Shown here: piece after piece, positions 43,673-52,341 of the stretch | Numbering within the stretch: the first letter of the stretch is position 1 | How the letters are laid out: the number at the start of each line of letters is the position of its first letter | DNA from: Psychrobacillus psychrodurans | GTDB lineage: Bacteria > Bacillota > Bacilli > Bacillales_A > Planococcaceae | Length of the DNA: 64,000 nt | Reading direction: 5' to 3' (one strand) | Assembly: GCF_027563345.1 (NCBI RefSeq) | Contig: NZ_JAMKBK010000009.1 | Program-made: the position numbers and the translations under genes | Notes under the pieces: model-generated | The model's input: the letters and a program-made list of their open reading frames with translations, nothing else | What the model was told of the DNA's origin: nothing | The model's database searches: none

Positions 43673-43785
43673 GTGATTTTCGTTTCAGGTTGTTATAAAG
43701 GAACGAAGGCTAAGAGCGTCACCTCAAATAGGGCAACATAAGTACGCCGCAACCTGCGGCAACGATTGCATGACCCACATCCTAT
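43673..43785. repeat. interspersed repeat, copy C (AAGGCTAAG type)
   Basis: Contains GATTTTCGTTTCAGGT, AAGGCTAAGAGCGTCAC and a GCCGCA/TGCGGC hairpin followed by ACGATTGCATGACCCAC. The copy at 59014-59108 has GATTTACGTTTCAGGT, AAGGCTAAGTGCGCCAC and the equivalent GCCAC/GTGGC hairpin. The hairpin is kept although its bases differ, which suggests a structured element. Confidence 0.6.
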
Positions 43786-43819
43786 GGACCTCCGTTTTGT
43801 AAAAGTGAACAAGGTTGAT

Positions 43820-43924
43820 TGGAGTGGAGGGCGGCGACTCCAGTGGGAACAGCGCGAGCTGAAGACCCTGGACTGAGCGAAGTGAAGGAAGCGGCTGAAG
43901 CCGTGCCCACGGAAAGCGTCCGCT
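43820..43924. repeat. GC-rich Bacillaceae-type intergenic repeat
   Basis: A GC-rich island in AT-rich DNA running from GGAGTGGAGGGCGGCGACTC through AGCGCGAGCTGAAGACC and GCGGCTGAAGCCGTGCCCAC to GGAAAGCGTCCGCT. Repeats ending in GCGGAAAGCGTCCGC are, from memory, very common between genes in Bacillaceae and Planococcaceae. GCGGCTGAAGCCG can form a stem. It has no ORF of its own. The remaining gap to 44090 shows nothing more. Confidence 0.65.
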
Positions 43925-44092
43925 CTTCACTACAATCAATGACATATTTAGGTTTCTGTTGAGAGAGGAAAGCATCTTTTTGCCCGATTTTTCATATTGA
44001 CCTATATAAGAATCAAACCTAAATTCTAGTCCAAAACCTAATATCTTATTCCAAAAGTTAAAAAAGTATAGGTAATGATAAAAGAATACAGT

Positions 44093-44106
44093 TGATAGCG
44101 CTTTCA
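44093..44106. promoter_or_regulatory. CcpA cre site upstream of chvE
   Basis: TGATAGCGCTTTCA differs from the ideal TGAAAGCGCTTTCA at one base. It lies just upstream of a TATAAT at 44124-44129, overlapping the likely -35, so glucose would repress this sugar transporter. Confidence 0.7.
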
Positions 44107-44123
44107 TATTAATATTCTGAATT

Positions 44124-44129
44124 TATAAT
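44124..44129 (+). promoter_or_regulatory. -10 element of the chvE-mmsAB promoter
   Basis: TATAAT 44 bases before the chvE start. The region 17-18 bases upstream is a poor -35 (CTTTCA or GCTTTC), which fits an activator-dependent promoter. Confidence 0.45.
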
Positions 44130-44172
44130 TAAGGAGTAATTACTTTTTAGAAAAAGGGAGAGGGATAAAAGA

Positions 44173-45276
44173 ATGAAGAAGTTCAAGGGGTTAACTTTTT
44201 TAGTTATTTTGATGGTTTTCGCATTAGTGGCCGCAGGATGTAATAATGGCGGGGACAGTTCGGTAGATGTTGGTATCGTATTACCGACAAAGGATGAGCC
44301 GCGTTGGGTTCAAGATGAGCAACGCTTTAAAGATGCTTTAGCAGATTCGGATTATTCTACGGAAATTCTGTTTAGCCAAGGATCTTCAGCGAAAGAAAAA
44401 GAAAATGTTGAAGCACTTTTAAATAAAGGAATTAAAGTATTAATCATCACACCTCATGATGGAGCAGCAGCTGCTGCAGCAGTGGAAGCAGCGAAAAAAG
44501 AGGATGTTACAGTTATCGCGTATGACCGTTTAATAACGGATACGGATGCAGTAGATTACTATGTAACTTTTGATAGCTTAGCAGTTGGTGCTGCACAAGC
44601 ACAGTATTTAGTAGACAATGCAGATGGCTCAGATGTACCACTTTATTTGTATGCAGGAGCAGCGTCTGACAACAATGCATTCTTGTTCTTTGAAGGAGCT
44701 TGGAAAGTGCTTCAGCCGAAAATTGCAGATGGAACTTTCAAGATAGCTAACTCAAGTGAGGCAGAAGCGTTAAAAGATTCAGCGGATCTATCGCGTGACC
44801 AATTAGGTAAAATCATCGGTCAGATTACAACGAACTGGGATGCCAATGATGCTAAAAATAAAGCGCAGACACATTTAACTGCAGCTAGTGACGACTTAAA
44901 AGGAAATGTTTCAATTCTTGCACCAAATGATGGAACTGCTCGTTCTATCGCAGATGTATTTGCATCTGACAGCGCTATTACAGATTACTTTGTAACTGGG
45001 CAAGATGCAGAAAAAGCTTCAATTCAATACATTATTGATGAACAACAATCCATGACTGTTTTCAAAGATGTTCGTACATTAGTAAAGGATGCAATGGGAA
45101 TGGCAATAGAAGTTCTAGATGGTAACACGCCAGAAACAACAGGTTCTTACGATAATGGGTCAGTTGAAGTAAAAGCAAAACAAACAGATGTAATCGTAGT
45201 GGATAAAGAAAATGTTAAAGCAGAGCTTATCGACTCTGAGTATTACGAGGCAAGCGAATTCACTGGTTTAGAGTAA
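44173..45276 (+). CDS. chvE: multiple-sugar-binding lipoprotein ChvE
   Basis: 367 residues with lipobox VAAGC (C23) and the ribose/xylose-type binding fold: VGIVLPTKDEPRWVQDEQRF, LIITPHDGAAAAAAVEAA, VIAYDRLI, YAGAASDNNAFLFFEGA and TGQDAE. It delivers an aldose to the MmsA-MmsB transporter encoded next. A cre site lies upstream. Exact sugar unknown. Confidence 0.9.
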   Translation: MKKFKGLTFLVILMVFALVAAGCNNGGDSSVDVGIVLPTKDEPRWVQDEQRFKDALADSDYSTEILFSQGSSAKEKENVEALLNKGIKVLIITPHDGAAAAAAVEAAKKEDVTVIAYDRLITDTDAVDYYVTFDSLAVGAAQAQYLVDNADGSDVPLYLYAGAASDNNAFLFFEGAWKVLQPKIADGTFKIANSSEAEALKDSADLSRDQLGKIIGQITTNWDANDAKNKAQTHLTAASDDLKGNVSILAPNDGTARSIADVFASDSAITDYFVTGQDAEKASIQYIIDEQQSMTVFKDVRTLVKDAMGMAIEVLDGNTPETTGSYDNGSVEVKAKQTDVIVVDKENVKAELIDSEYYEASEFTGLE

Positions 45277-45292
45277 ACATCTGAAAAGGAAG

Positions 45293-45320
45293 AATAGTGA
45301 TAGATTCATCTATCACTATT
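45293..45320 (+). terminator. hairpin between chvE and mmsA
   Basis: AATAGTGATAGA and TCTATCACTATT form a perfect 12-bp stem around TTCA, followed by TCTCCATTTTT. It probably limits read-through so that binding protein exceeds transporter. Confidence 0.7.
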
Positions 45321-45359
45321 TCTCCATTTTTATTTGTTTTAGTAAGGGGAGGCAATAGT

Positions 45360-46880
45360 ATGAGTGATTATATTTTAGAGATGAATAATATTTCTAAAGA
45401 ATTCCCAGGTGTCAAGGCCCTCTCAAATGTGAATTTCAAAGTGAGAAAAGGTGAGATTCATTGTTTGGTTGGAGAAAACGGTGCAGGAAAATCGACTCTG
45501 ATGAAAGTATTGAGTGGAGTGTACCCATATGGAACTTACGATGGGGATATTGTATTTGAAGGAAAAGTTCAACAGTTCAATGAAATAACAGATAGTGTCA
45601 AAGTTGGTATTGGAATTATTTATCAAGAGCTAGCGCTATTTCCAGATTTGACTGTGTATGAAAATATATTTGCTGGAAACGAACTTAAAAAAGGTCCCTT
45701 CGTAGATTGGAATAAAACGATAGTTCAAGCAACCGGTTTGTTGGAAAAAGTAAAGTTAAAAGTGACTCCAGAAACATTGATCAAGGAATTAGGTGTAGGG
45801 AAACAACAGCTAGTTGAAATTGCCAAAGCTCTAAGTAAGGATGTTAACTTGCTTATATTAGATGAACCAACTGCCGCACTTAATGAGGATGACAGTGAAA
45901 ATTTATTGGTACTTCTAAAGGAACTGAAAAACCAAGGAATTAGCTGCATTATGATTTCTCATAAGCTAAAGGAAGTCATTTCCATTGCAGATAAAGTAAC
46001 AGTATTACGTGATGGACAGACGATTTGTACTCTAAACGCGAGTAATGGTGAAGTATCTGAAAATGTCATTATAAAAAATATGGTAGGACGCGACATAGAA
46101 GATATTTATCCAAAGCGTCTGAACAAGAAAATCGGTGAAACGATTCTAGAATTATCTGATTGGACTGCTTATGATTCCCAACTCGGTCGGAATGTCGTAA
46201 AAAACGTTCAGCTTGAGGTGAAAAAAGGCGAGATTATTGGAATTGCAGGACTTATGGGATCAGGTCGTACAGAACTTGCACTCAGCATTTTTGGTAACCC
46301 TAAAAACTATAAGCTACAGGGCAACATGAAAATGTTTGGGGAAACAAAAGAACTAAAGCATACAAGTGAAGCTATTAAAGCTGGTATTGCCTATGTGACT
46401 GAGGATCGTAAGGGAGACGGCTTATTCCTATTACAGGATATTAAGAGTAATGTTTCTGCAGCGCATCTAAAAGGAATCTCCACAAAGGGAATACTAAATT
46501 TAAACGAAGAAGTGAAGATAGGAACTGAATATAAGGATTCGCTTTATATAAAAGCAAGCTCACTTGAACAGATTGTTGGGAAACTCAGTGGTGGAAACCA
46601 ACAAAAAGTATCACTTGGTAAATGGTTGTTTACTGGACCTAAGATTTTGATATTGGATGAACCGACAAGAGGAATCGATGTAGGAGCGAAGTTTGAGATT
46701 TATACAATAATGAACGAACTGATCAACGAAGGAATGAGTATTATTATGATTTCTTCAGAACTAGGTGAAGTACTAGGGATGAGTGATCGAATATATGTCA
46801 TGGCGGAAGGCTCCGTTAAAGGCGAGCTAACGATGGAAGAAGCGACACAAGAAACGATAATGGAACTTGCGACGCAATAA
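45360..46880 (+). CDS. mmsA: multiple-sugar ABC transporter ATPase MmsA/GguA
   Basis: A twin-domain sugar ATPase, 506 residues from ATG 45360 (7 bases after GGGGAGG); the frame upstream to 45297 contains the hairpin and is not coding. First site: GENGAGKST, LGVGKQQLVEIAKAL, LLILDEPTAAL. Second half: a degenerate Walker A GLMGSGRTEL, LSGGNQQKVSLGKWL, LILDEPTRGIDVGAK. This is the RbsA/XylG/GguA plan. Confidence 0.92.
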   Translation: MSDYILEMNNISKEFPGVKALSNVNFKVRKGEIHCLVGENGAGKSTLMKVLSGVYPYGTYDGDIVFEGKVQQFNEITDSVKVGIGIIYQELALFPDLTVYENIFAGNELKKGPFVDWNKTIVQATGLLEKVKLKVTPETLIKELGVGKQQLVEIAKALSKDVNLLILDEPTAALNEDDSENLLVLLKELKNQGISCIMISHKLKEVISIADKVTVLRDGQTICTLNASNGEVSENVIIKNMVGRDIEDIYPKRLNKKIGETILELSDWTAYDSQLGRNVVKNVQLEVKKGEIIGIAGLMGSGRTELALSIFGNPKNYKLQGNMKMFGETKELKHTSEAIKAGIAYVTEDRKGDGLFLLQDIKSNVSAAHLKGISTKGILNLNEEVKIGTEYKDSLYIKASSLEQIVGKLSGGNQQKVSLGKWLFTGPKILILDEPTRGIDVGAKFEIYTIMNELINEGMSIIMISSELGEVLGMSDRIYVMAEGSVKGELTMEEATQETIMELATQ

Positions 46881-46893
46881 AAGGGGGATAACG

Positions 46894-48069
46894 ATGAACT
46901 TTTTTAAGGAAGCTAAAGCGCTCGTCAAAGCCAACATTCGAGATTATGGAATGTATATTGCGTTAATAGTGATAATGTTAACGTTTACGATTATGACGAA
47001 CGGATTATTTATGTCTTCACGAAACATTAGTAATTTATTGGATTCAGCAGGCTATATCGCTGTATTGGCAGTAGGGATGACGCTAGTGATTGTCATACGT
47101 CACATAGATTTGTCAGTTGGATTTTTAGCAGGATTTCTTGGTGCCATTGCTGCGATATTTTTAACACAAATGGGAGTATCAGTATGGATTACTATCCCAG
47201 TTATTTTAATCTTTGGAGCACTAATCGGATTGGTTAATGGTGTATTAGTTGCGAAAATTGGAATACCATCCTTTGTAGCAACACTTGCAGGAATGCTGAT
47301 TTTCCGTGGGGCTTTGCTTCAGGTTACGGAAAAGACAGGAACTATTATTATTAAAGACGATCAGTTTAATGCGATTGGGAACGGATTTATCCCATCTATT
47401 ATGCAAATAAATGGCTTGCATCTTTTAACATTATTAGTAGGTTTAATAGGGATTCTTTTATTTGTTTACAATGAAATTTCAAATAGACGTAACAAAATGA
47501 CCTATGGTTTCGAGGTTATGTCTAGTGGATTATTCAGTGCAAAGCTTGTATTAATATCCGCAATTATTGGATATATTACATGGATTTTAGCAGGGTATAA
47601 CGGTTTGTCTTGGACAGTAATCATTATGATTGTAGTAGTAGTTATCTATCATTTCTTATCGTCGAAAACTGTACTTGGTCGCCATATTTATGCAGTCGGG
47701 AGTAATCCAGAAGCTGCTCATTTAAGCGGTATCAATGTACAAAAGATTACATATATCGTATTTGGGTCGATGGGAATGCTCGCTGCATTATCTGGGATTC
47801 TATTTACTTCTAGGCTTCAATCAGCAACGACTACAGCAGGAACACTATTCGAGCTAGATGCTATCGCTGCAGCATATGTTGGAGGGGTATCTTCTGCTGG
47901 AGGTGTCGGTAAAGTAACAGGTGCAATTATTGGTGCCATTGTTATGGCTTCCTTATCAAGCGGGATGAACTTACTTGGTGTTGGTATTTCTTATCAATAC
48001 ATGATTCGCGGAGGGGTATTAGCTGGTGCAGTTATCTTTGATGTGATGACACGTAAGCAACGGGCTTAA
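46894..48069 (+). CDS. mmsB: multiple-sugar ABC transporter permease MmsB/GguB
   Basis: 391 residues, about ten helices, RbsC/XylH superfamily: LAVGMTLVIVIRHIDLSVGFLAGF and ALSGILFTSRLQSATTTAG. ATG 46894 follows AAGGGGGAT and is preferred over the frame start at 46867, which overlaps mmsA. It completes the ChvE-MmsA-MmsB importer. Confidence 0.92.
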   Translation: MNFFKEAKALVKANIRDYGMYIALIVIMLTFTIMTNGLFMSSRNISNLLDSAGYIAVLAVGMTLVIVIRHIDLSVGFLAGFLGAIAAIFLTQMGVSVWITIPVILIFGALIGLVNGVLVAKIGIPSFVATLAGMLIFRGALLQVTEKTGTIIIKDDQFNAIGNGFIPSIMQINGLHLLTLLVGLIGILLFVYNEISNRRNKMTYGFEVMSSGLFSAKLVLISAIIGYITWILAGYNGLSWTVIIMIVVVVIYHFLSSKTVLGRHIYAVGSNPEAAHLSGINVQKITYIVFGSMGMLAALSGILFTSRLQSATTTAGTLFELDAIAAAYVGGVSSAGGVGKVTGAIIGAIVMASLSSGMNLLGVGISYQYMIRGGVLAGAVIFDVMTRKQRA

Positions 48070-48089
48070 TACAATAGGATATAATTTGT

Positions 48090-48120
48090 GGCACCCTTTC
48101 TTTTTGGGGTGCCTTGTATT
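48090..48120 (+). terminator. terminator of the chvE-mmsAB operon
   Basis: GGCACCC and GGGGTGCC around TTTCTTTTT, followed by TTGTATT. Confidence 0.75.
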
Positions 48121-48140
48121 ATATATAAGGGATTATGGAG

Positions 48141-48266
48141 TTTACTTGCTTTTATTAGTAATTTACTTGTGCTCTGTAATCGTTTACTCACGGATAGCTA
48201 AACAATACTTGCTTACAATCTATATTTACTTGCTCCCATGTGTTAAATACTTGCGGAACGGATAAT
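48141..48266. repeat. six direct repeats phased at exactly 21 bp
   Basis: A 9-bp element begins at 48141, 48162, 48183, 48204, 48225 and 48246: TTTACTTGC, TTTACTTGT, TTTACTCAC, AATACTTGC, TTTACTTGC, AATACTTGC. Each start is 21 bp from the next, two helical turns, so all face the same side of DNA. The 12-bp spacers are unrelated. The array lies between the mmsB terminator and a weak promoter of the sugar-sensor operon and is best read as a multi-site operator. Confidence 0.85.
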
Positions 48267-48304
48267 TTTGTAAAAAAAGGCGTGGAAAGCATCTAGAAAT
48301 ACGA

Positions 48305-48333
48305 TTGGTCAATTTCATTCCTGATGTTAATAT
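48305..48333 (+). promoter_or_regulatory. weak promoter of the sugar-sensor operon
   Basis: TTGGTC, 17 bases, TAATAT: poor matches at consensus spacing, 50 bases past the phased array. An activator-dependent promoter is likely. Confidence 0.4.
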
Positions 48334-48366
48334 GGAAGAAACAAGCCTACGGAAAGGGGAAGGTAA

Positions 48367-49347
48367 ATGCGGAAAAAAATTGTTCTTCTATTAGGAACTC
48401 TAATCATTGTTTTTAGCTACTTAACTATTGTATCTGCAACAAAGGCTTTTCGATCCACAAGTGAATTACCTGCCACCCTTTCCGAGATGGAAGATACTAT
48501 TCGTCTTGTATTAATCACCCAAGAACTGGATACTCCTTTTTGGAATAAAGTCGGACAAGGAGCAAAGCAGCAAGCGAAGGAAGAAAATGTTGAGCTTGAA
48601 GTATGGGGAAGTTACGGAAATGATCAAGAAGAATTTTTAAAAAAGATGGAGATTGCCATTCATTCCAAAGTCGATGGAATCATCGTGCAGGGCTTAGATA
48701 CAGAGGAATTTAAAGAACTGTCAAAAATTAAAGCAGCCTTTTATGGAATTCCTGTCATAACGGTTGCAAATGATGTTCCAGTAGAAGAAAGCTTGCGTAA
48801 AACATACGTCGGCTCCGATCAGTTCTGGGCAGGAAAAATGATTGCCCATCAGCTTATTAAAGAAATGGGCACATCTGGGGAAGTGATAATTCTTGGGGAT
48901 GAAGTGCAAGCATATTATCAACAAGAACGTTTAGCAGGGATACAAGATGTTCTCGAGGGATACCCAGATATTAACATAATTATAAGAGGGACAAAGGACA
49001 CTAATGAACAAGTGATTTCGACAACCCAACAGCTTATGAATGAGGTACCTAGAGCCACAGCATTTATCGCGGTCAATGCAAAATATGTGGGTCCTATGAT
49101 TCAAGAAATAGGAAGGCGAACACAGGTGGAGCCATATCATATTTATACGTTTGATGATGGAGTTGAATCGACGGCCCTTCTAGAACAAGGAAAGCTAGAT
49201 GGTATTTTAGAGCAAAAACCAGTGGAAATGGGCAAGGAAAGTGTGAAGTGGCTCATGGAATGGATTACAGGAAAGACGGTTCCTCTTAATTCTGATGGGT
49301 ATTTAACAGAAACAAATATGCTTGTGTCGGATGGTGACATGCCTTGA
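48367..49347 (+). CDS. membrane-anchored periplasmic-binding-type sugar sensor (XylFII-like)
   Basis: 326 residues: a basic start, one N-terminal helix (about 5-22) without lipobox, then a RbsB/XylF-type binding fold (LVLITQELDTPFWNKVGQGA, DGIIVQGLDTEEF, PVITVANDVP, YTFDDG). It is translationally coupled to the kinase gene, whose TTG start overlaps its stop. A binding protein next to a LytS/YesM kinase is the plan of XylFII-LytS-YesN described in clostridia, where the protein senses xylose for the kinase. Here the sugar is unknown. Confidence 0.82.
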   Translation: MRKKIVLLLGTLIIVFSYLTIVSATKAFRSTSELPATLSEMEDTIRLVLITQELDTPFWNKVGQGAKQQAKEENVELEVWGSYGNDQEEFLKKMEIAIHSKVDGIIVQGLDTEEFKELSKIKAAFYGIPVITVANDVPVEESLRKTYVGSDQFWAGKMIAHQLIKEMGTSGEVIILGDEVQAYYQQERLAGIQDVLEGYPDINIIIRGTKDTNEQVISTTQQLMNEVPRATAFIAVNAKYVGPMIQEIGRRTQVEPYHIYTFDDGVESTALLEQGKLDGILEQKPVEMGKESVKWLMEWITGKTVPLNSDGYLTETNMLVSDGDMP

Positions 49348-50807
49348 CCACCATTCAACGAAAGATTTGGTTACTCGTTTCCGTTATGCTACTTATCATG
49401 GGAATTATTTGGATGATGCTGACTTATTACAACCAGCAAACACAAGAACAAACAAATACCATTCTACAACGTTATTTACGTATGAATGAAGTAACGATTG
49501 CTAGTCAGAAAATTATAACCGATTTAAATAATTTCTTGCTGGACCCAACAGAAATGAATAAAGCCAAAATAGAGAAAAGTATTAAAACCATTGAGGAAGT
49601 TCAACAGGACGTAGCAAAACTTCGCAATGAAGAAAATGCCTTTTCTGTTACAAACTATATACATTTAATAGATAGTTTAGTGGAGACGACAAATCGTTCT
49701 ATACTATTTTCAGAGGAGCAGGAATTAGAAGGTTCTACGAATGAATTCAATGAAGCGAATCGTATATCGATGTACATATCTGAAATGACATTAACAATCT
49801 TAGATCGAGAATTAAAGACCTATAATCTATTTTACCGAGAAATTATTGATCAGTCCGAGGAGTTAAAAAAACTAGGTTTTTGGATACTCCTGTTAGTAAC
49901 TTCTGTACTGCTTTTGGCTACCTATTGGTTCTCGCTCAGTATTACAAAACCTGTTCATCAGTTAACGAAGGCTGCAAATGAGTTAGCTCGGGGCCGTTTC
50001 AATCAAAGAATAAAAGTGGAATCTAACGATGAAATTGCATTCTTAGCGCAAACATTTGATGAAATGCGTATTAATATTAATGACTTAATATTGGAGATTC
50101 AACAAAAGGCGCAGCTTGAACATGAACTTCAGCAAAGTAAGTTGCTACTGAAGGAGAGCCAGTTAAGAAGTTTACAGAGTCAAATTAATCCTCATTTTCT
50201 ATTTAACACATTGAATACCTTGTCTAAGAAGGCCTATTTGGACGGTGCAGAAGAAACGAGTGACCTATTGGTTAGTGTAGCGGGATTGTTGCGTTATAAC
50301 CTAAAGCGGATAGATCGTTCGGTTACATTATATGAGGAAGTACTTGTGCTCAATCAATATATGGAAATACAAAAAGCACGGTTTACGGACCGTTTAAATT
50401 TTAAAAAAACTATCGATGAATCATGTTTGCATGTCAATATACCTGGTCTTACACTTCAACCTATTATTGAAAACGCAGTCATTCATGCAATCGAGCCAGA
50501 AGAAAATGGAGGTACCATATCGTTTAAAATTTTAAGAGATGGTTCCTGGATTATTATTGAAATAGAAGATAGTGGAAAAGGGATATCACAGGAAAATATT
50601 GAATTGTTACTAAGTGGACAAATGGGTTCCAACGAAGGGCACTCCACTGGTATTGGTTTTCAAAATGTAGTTAAAAGGCTCCAGCTATTTTACGGTGTAG
50701 ATAATTTAGTATCTATTGAAAGTGTAGAAGGTATTGGAACGAAGGTAATCATACAAATCCCAGAAACTAGGGAGGAGGTAAGTGATGAGACTTTTAATCG
50801 TAGATGA
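49344..50807 (+). CDS. sensor histidine kinase, LytS/YesM type
   Basis: 487 residues: helix at about 9-27, an extracellular helical domain to about 178, a second helix (179-198), HAMP (about 200-255), then the His_kinase domain with QINPHFLFNTL (phospho-acceptor H284) and an ATPase domain (PIIENAVIHAIEPEENGG, GIGFQNVVKRLQLFYG). TTG start overlaps the upstream sensor gene. It presumably relays sugar binding to the YesN-type regulator. Confidence 0.9.
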   Translation: MTTIQRKIWLLVSVMLLIMGIIWMMLTYYNQQTQEQTNTILQRYLRMNEVTIASQKIITDLNNFLLDPTEMNKAKIEKSIKTIEEVQQDVAKLRNEENAFSVTNYIHLIDSLVETTNRSILFSEEQELEGSTNEFNEANRISMYISEMTLTILDRELKTYNLFYREIIDQSEELKKLGFWILLLVTSVLLLATYWFSLSITKPVHQLTKAANELARGRFNQRIKVESNDEIAFLAQTFDEMRININDLILEIQQKAQLEHELQQSKLLLKESQLRSLQSQINPHFLFNTLNTLSKKAYLDGAEETSDLLVSVAGLLRYNLKRIDRSVTLYEEVLVLNQYMEIQKARFTDRLNFKKTIDESCLHVNIPGLTLQPIIENAVIHAIEPEENGGTISFKILRDGSWIIIEIEDSGKGISQENIELLLSGQMGSNEGHSTGIGFQNVVKRLQLFYGVDNLVSIESVEGIGTKVIIQIPETREEVSDETFNRR

Positions 50808-52329
50808 TGAACCAATTGAGCGAGAAGGAATGAAGGCCATATTGCAAAAGGCATTTCCTAATCTTTTAATAGAACAGGCGAAAAATGGAAAAAATGCAAT
50901 TGAAAAAACTGATAGCTTTCAGCCTAATATAGTATTAATGGACATAATGATGCCTGGGATGACTGGGTTAGAAGCCATTGAAACTATTCAGTTTTCACAT
51001 CCTACTACCAAATTTGTAATGGTAACTGCTTTTGATATGTTTGATTATGCAAGACAGGCCATCAAACTTGGGGTGAAAGATTATTTATTGAAGCCAAGTA
51101 AAGCTAGTGAAATAGTTTTAACGGTAGGAAAGGTACTGGATGAGTGTCAGCAGGAGCTAGAGGCGGCAAGTAATAGCGAGATCCAAATCGAGAAGTGGGA
51201 GCAGGCACTAGCCTTGGCTGAAACAGACATTGTCACTCAATTACTATTTGACCACGTACATGAGGTTCATATTGATATGCTAGTAGAAATGCTGGATATT
51301 CGCACTTCACTTGAAAAATTCGTTATAGTGGTTGTTTTACCTGAAGGTGCACTACATTATTATTTATCGATTAAAGAGAAGGTTAGGGAATACGGAGATG
51401 CTTGGGTTGGTGCTTTAAATGGGAGGCAGCTTCCTCTAATCATTTTTCGAGATTCAAAGAGAAGCTTTCGTTCCCAAGCGATAGCTTTAGCAAAAGGAAT
51501 CTTATCTTTGGATAAGGAGAAGCAGGGAACAGATTGGTTTTTGGGGATAGGTCAGGTGTGTGAAAATCTAGACGATATCCGCCTATCTTACCAAGATGCA
51601 CTTATCGCAACTATGGATACATCATTAGCAGTTAAGTATAGATTTTATATGGATGTTCCAGCGCTTACTTTAGAAACAGATAATCAGATTATCAAGCAGC
51701 AACAGAAAGATTTCTTTGATCATATCCGGCTCGGGGATTGGGTGACTATTCGTACTCGTTTGTTGGATGTGATTCAGCAGTATGAAAATGTCGGGAATTC
51801 ATTAATCTATACGCAGCAGAGAATTCTTGAGTTGCTTTGGGTAGCAAATCGTGTAATGGATGAAATGGGAATGGAAACAAGTGCATTATTTTTCTCCTTT
51901 CAAGCAAATGATTATAGACAGCTGCGAACAGAGACATTATTACTGCTTGAACAGATGAATTCTGTATATAATACACATTACGATCAAATAGAAGCCGATA
52001 AGATACATCAGATACAGCAGTATATTAGAGAACATTCACATGAGGATATTTCTTTAGATGCGCTAGCATTTCGAGTGAATTTGAGCCCGATTTATATTAG
52101 TAAAATGTTTAAGGAAAAGCTTGGAGTCAACTATATAGATTATTTAACGGAGTGTCGCATAGAAAAAGCAAAGAAATTATTGAATAACCCAGAGAAAAGT
52201 TTAAAGGAAATTACCTTTGAGATTGGCTACCATGAGCCGAATTACTTTAGCAAGGTTTTTAAGAAAATGTGTGGAGTATCTCCGAAGGAATATAGAAAAA
52301 CATTATGGAGTAAAAAAGCTGAAGTGTAG
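50785..52329 (+). CDS. response regulator, YesN/AraC type
   Basis: 514 residues. Receiver domain at 1-120 with DDE near the start, phospho-acceptor D53 in VLMDIMMPG and LLKPSK; a long middle domain; a C-terminal AraC double HTH (about 410-510: ISLDALAFRVNLSPIYISKMFKEKLG, EITFEIGYHEPNYFSKVFKK). ATG 50785 lies 6-7 bases after GGAGGAGG. AraC-type domains bind direct repeats on one DNA face, so it is the prime candidate for the 21-bp array upstream. Confidence 0.92.
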   Translation: MRLLIVDDEPIEREGMKAILQKAFPNLLIEQAKNGKNAIEKTDSFQPNIVLMDIMMPGMTGLEAIETIQFSHPTTKFVMVTAFDMFDYARQAIKLGVKDYLLKPSKASEIVLTVGKVLDECQQELEAASNSEIQIEKWEQALALAETDIVTQLLFDHVHEVHIDMLVEMLDIRTSLEKFVIVVVLPEGALHYYLSIKEKVREYGDAWVGALNGRQLPLIIFRDSKRSFRSQAIALAKGILSLDKEKQGTDWFLGIGQVCENLDDIRLSYQDALIATMDTSLAVKYRFYMDVPALTLETDNQIIKQQQKDFFDHIRLGDWVTIRTRLLDVIQQYENVGNSLIYTQQRILELLWVANRVMDEMGMETSALFFSFQANDYRQLRTETLLLLEQMNSVYNTHYDQIEADKIHQIQQYIREHSHEDISLDALAFRVNLSPIYISKMFKEKLGVNYIDYLTECRIEKAKKLLNNPEKSLKEITFEIGYHEPNYFSKVFKKMCGVSPKEYRKTLWSKKAEV

Positions 52330-52341
52330 AGGAGGAGTCAG

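Noticed and set aside
43724..44107. 127-codon minus-strand frame over the repeat region
   Set aside because: It runs through the GC-rich intergenic repeat and has no ribosome site or protein-like composition.
48141..48266. CRISPR array
   Set aside because: Repeats are only 9 bp with 12-bp spacers and no cas genes are present; the constant 21-bp period fits a protein-binding array.
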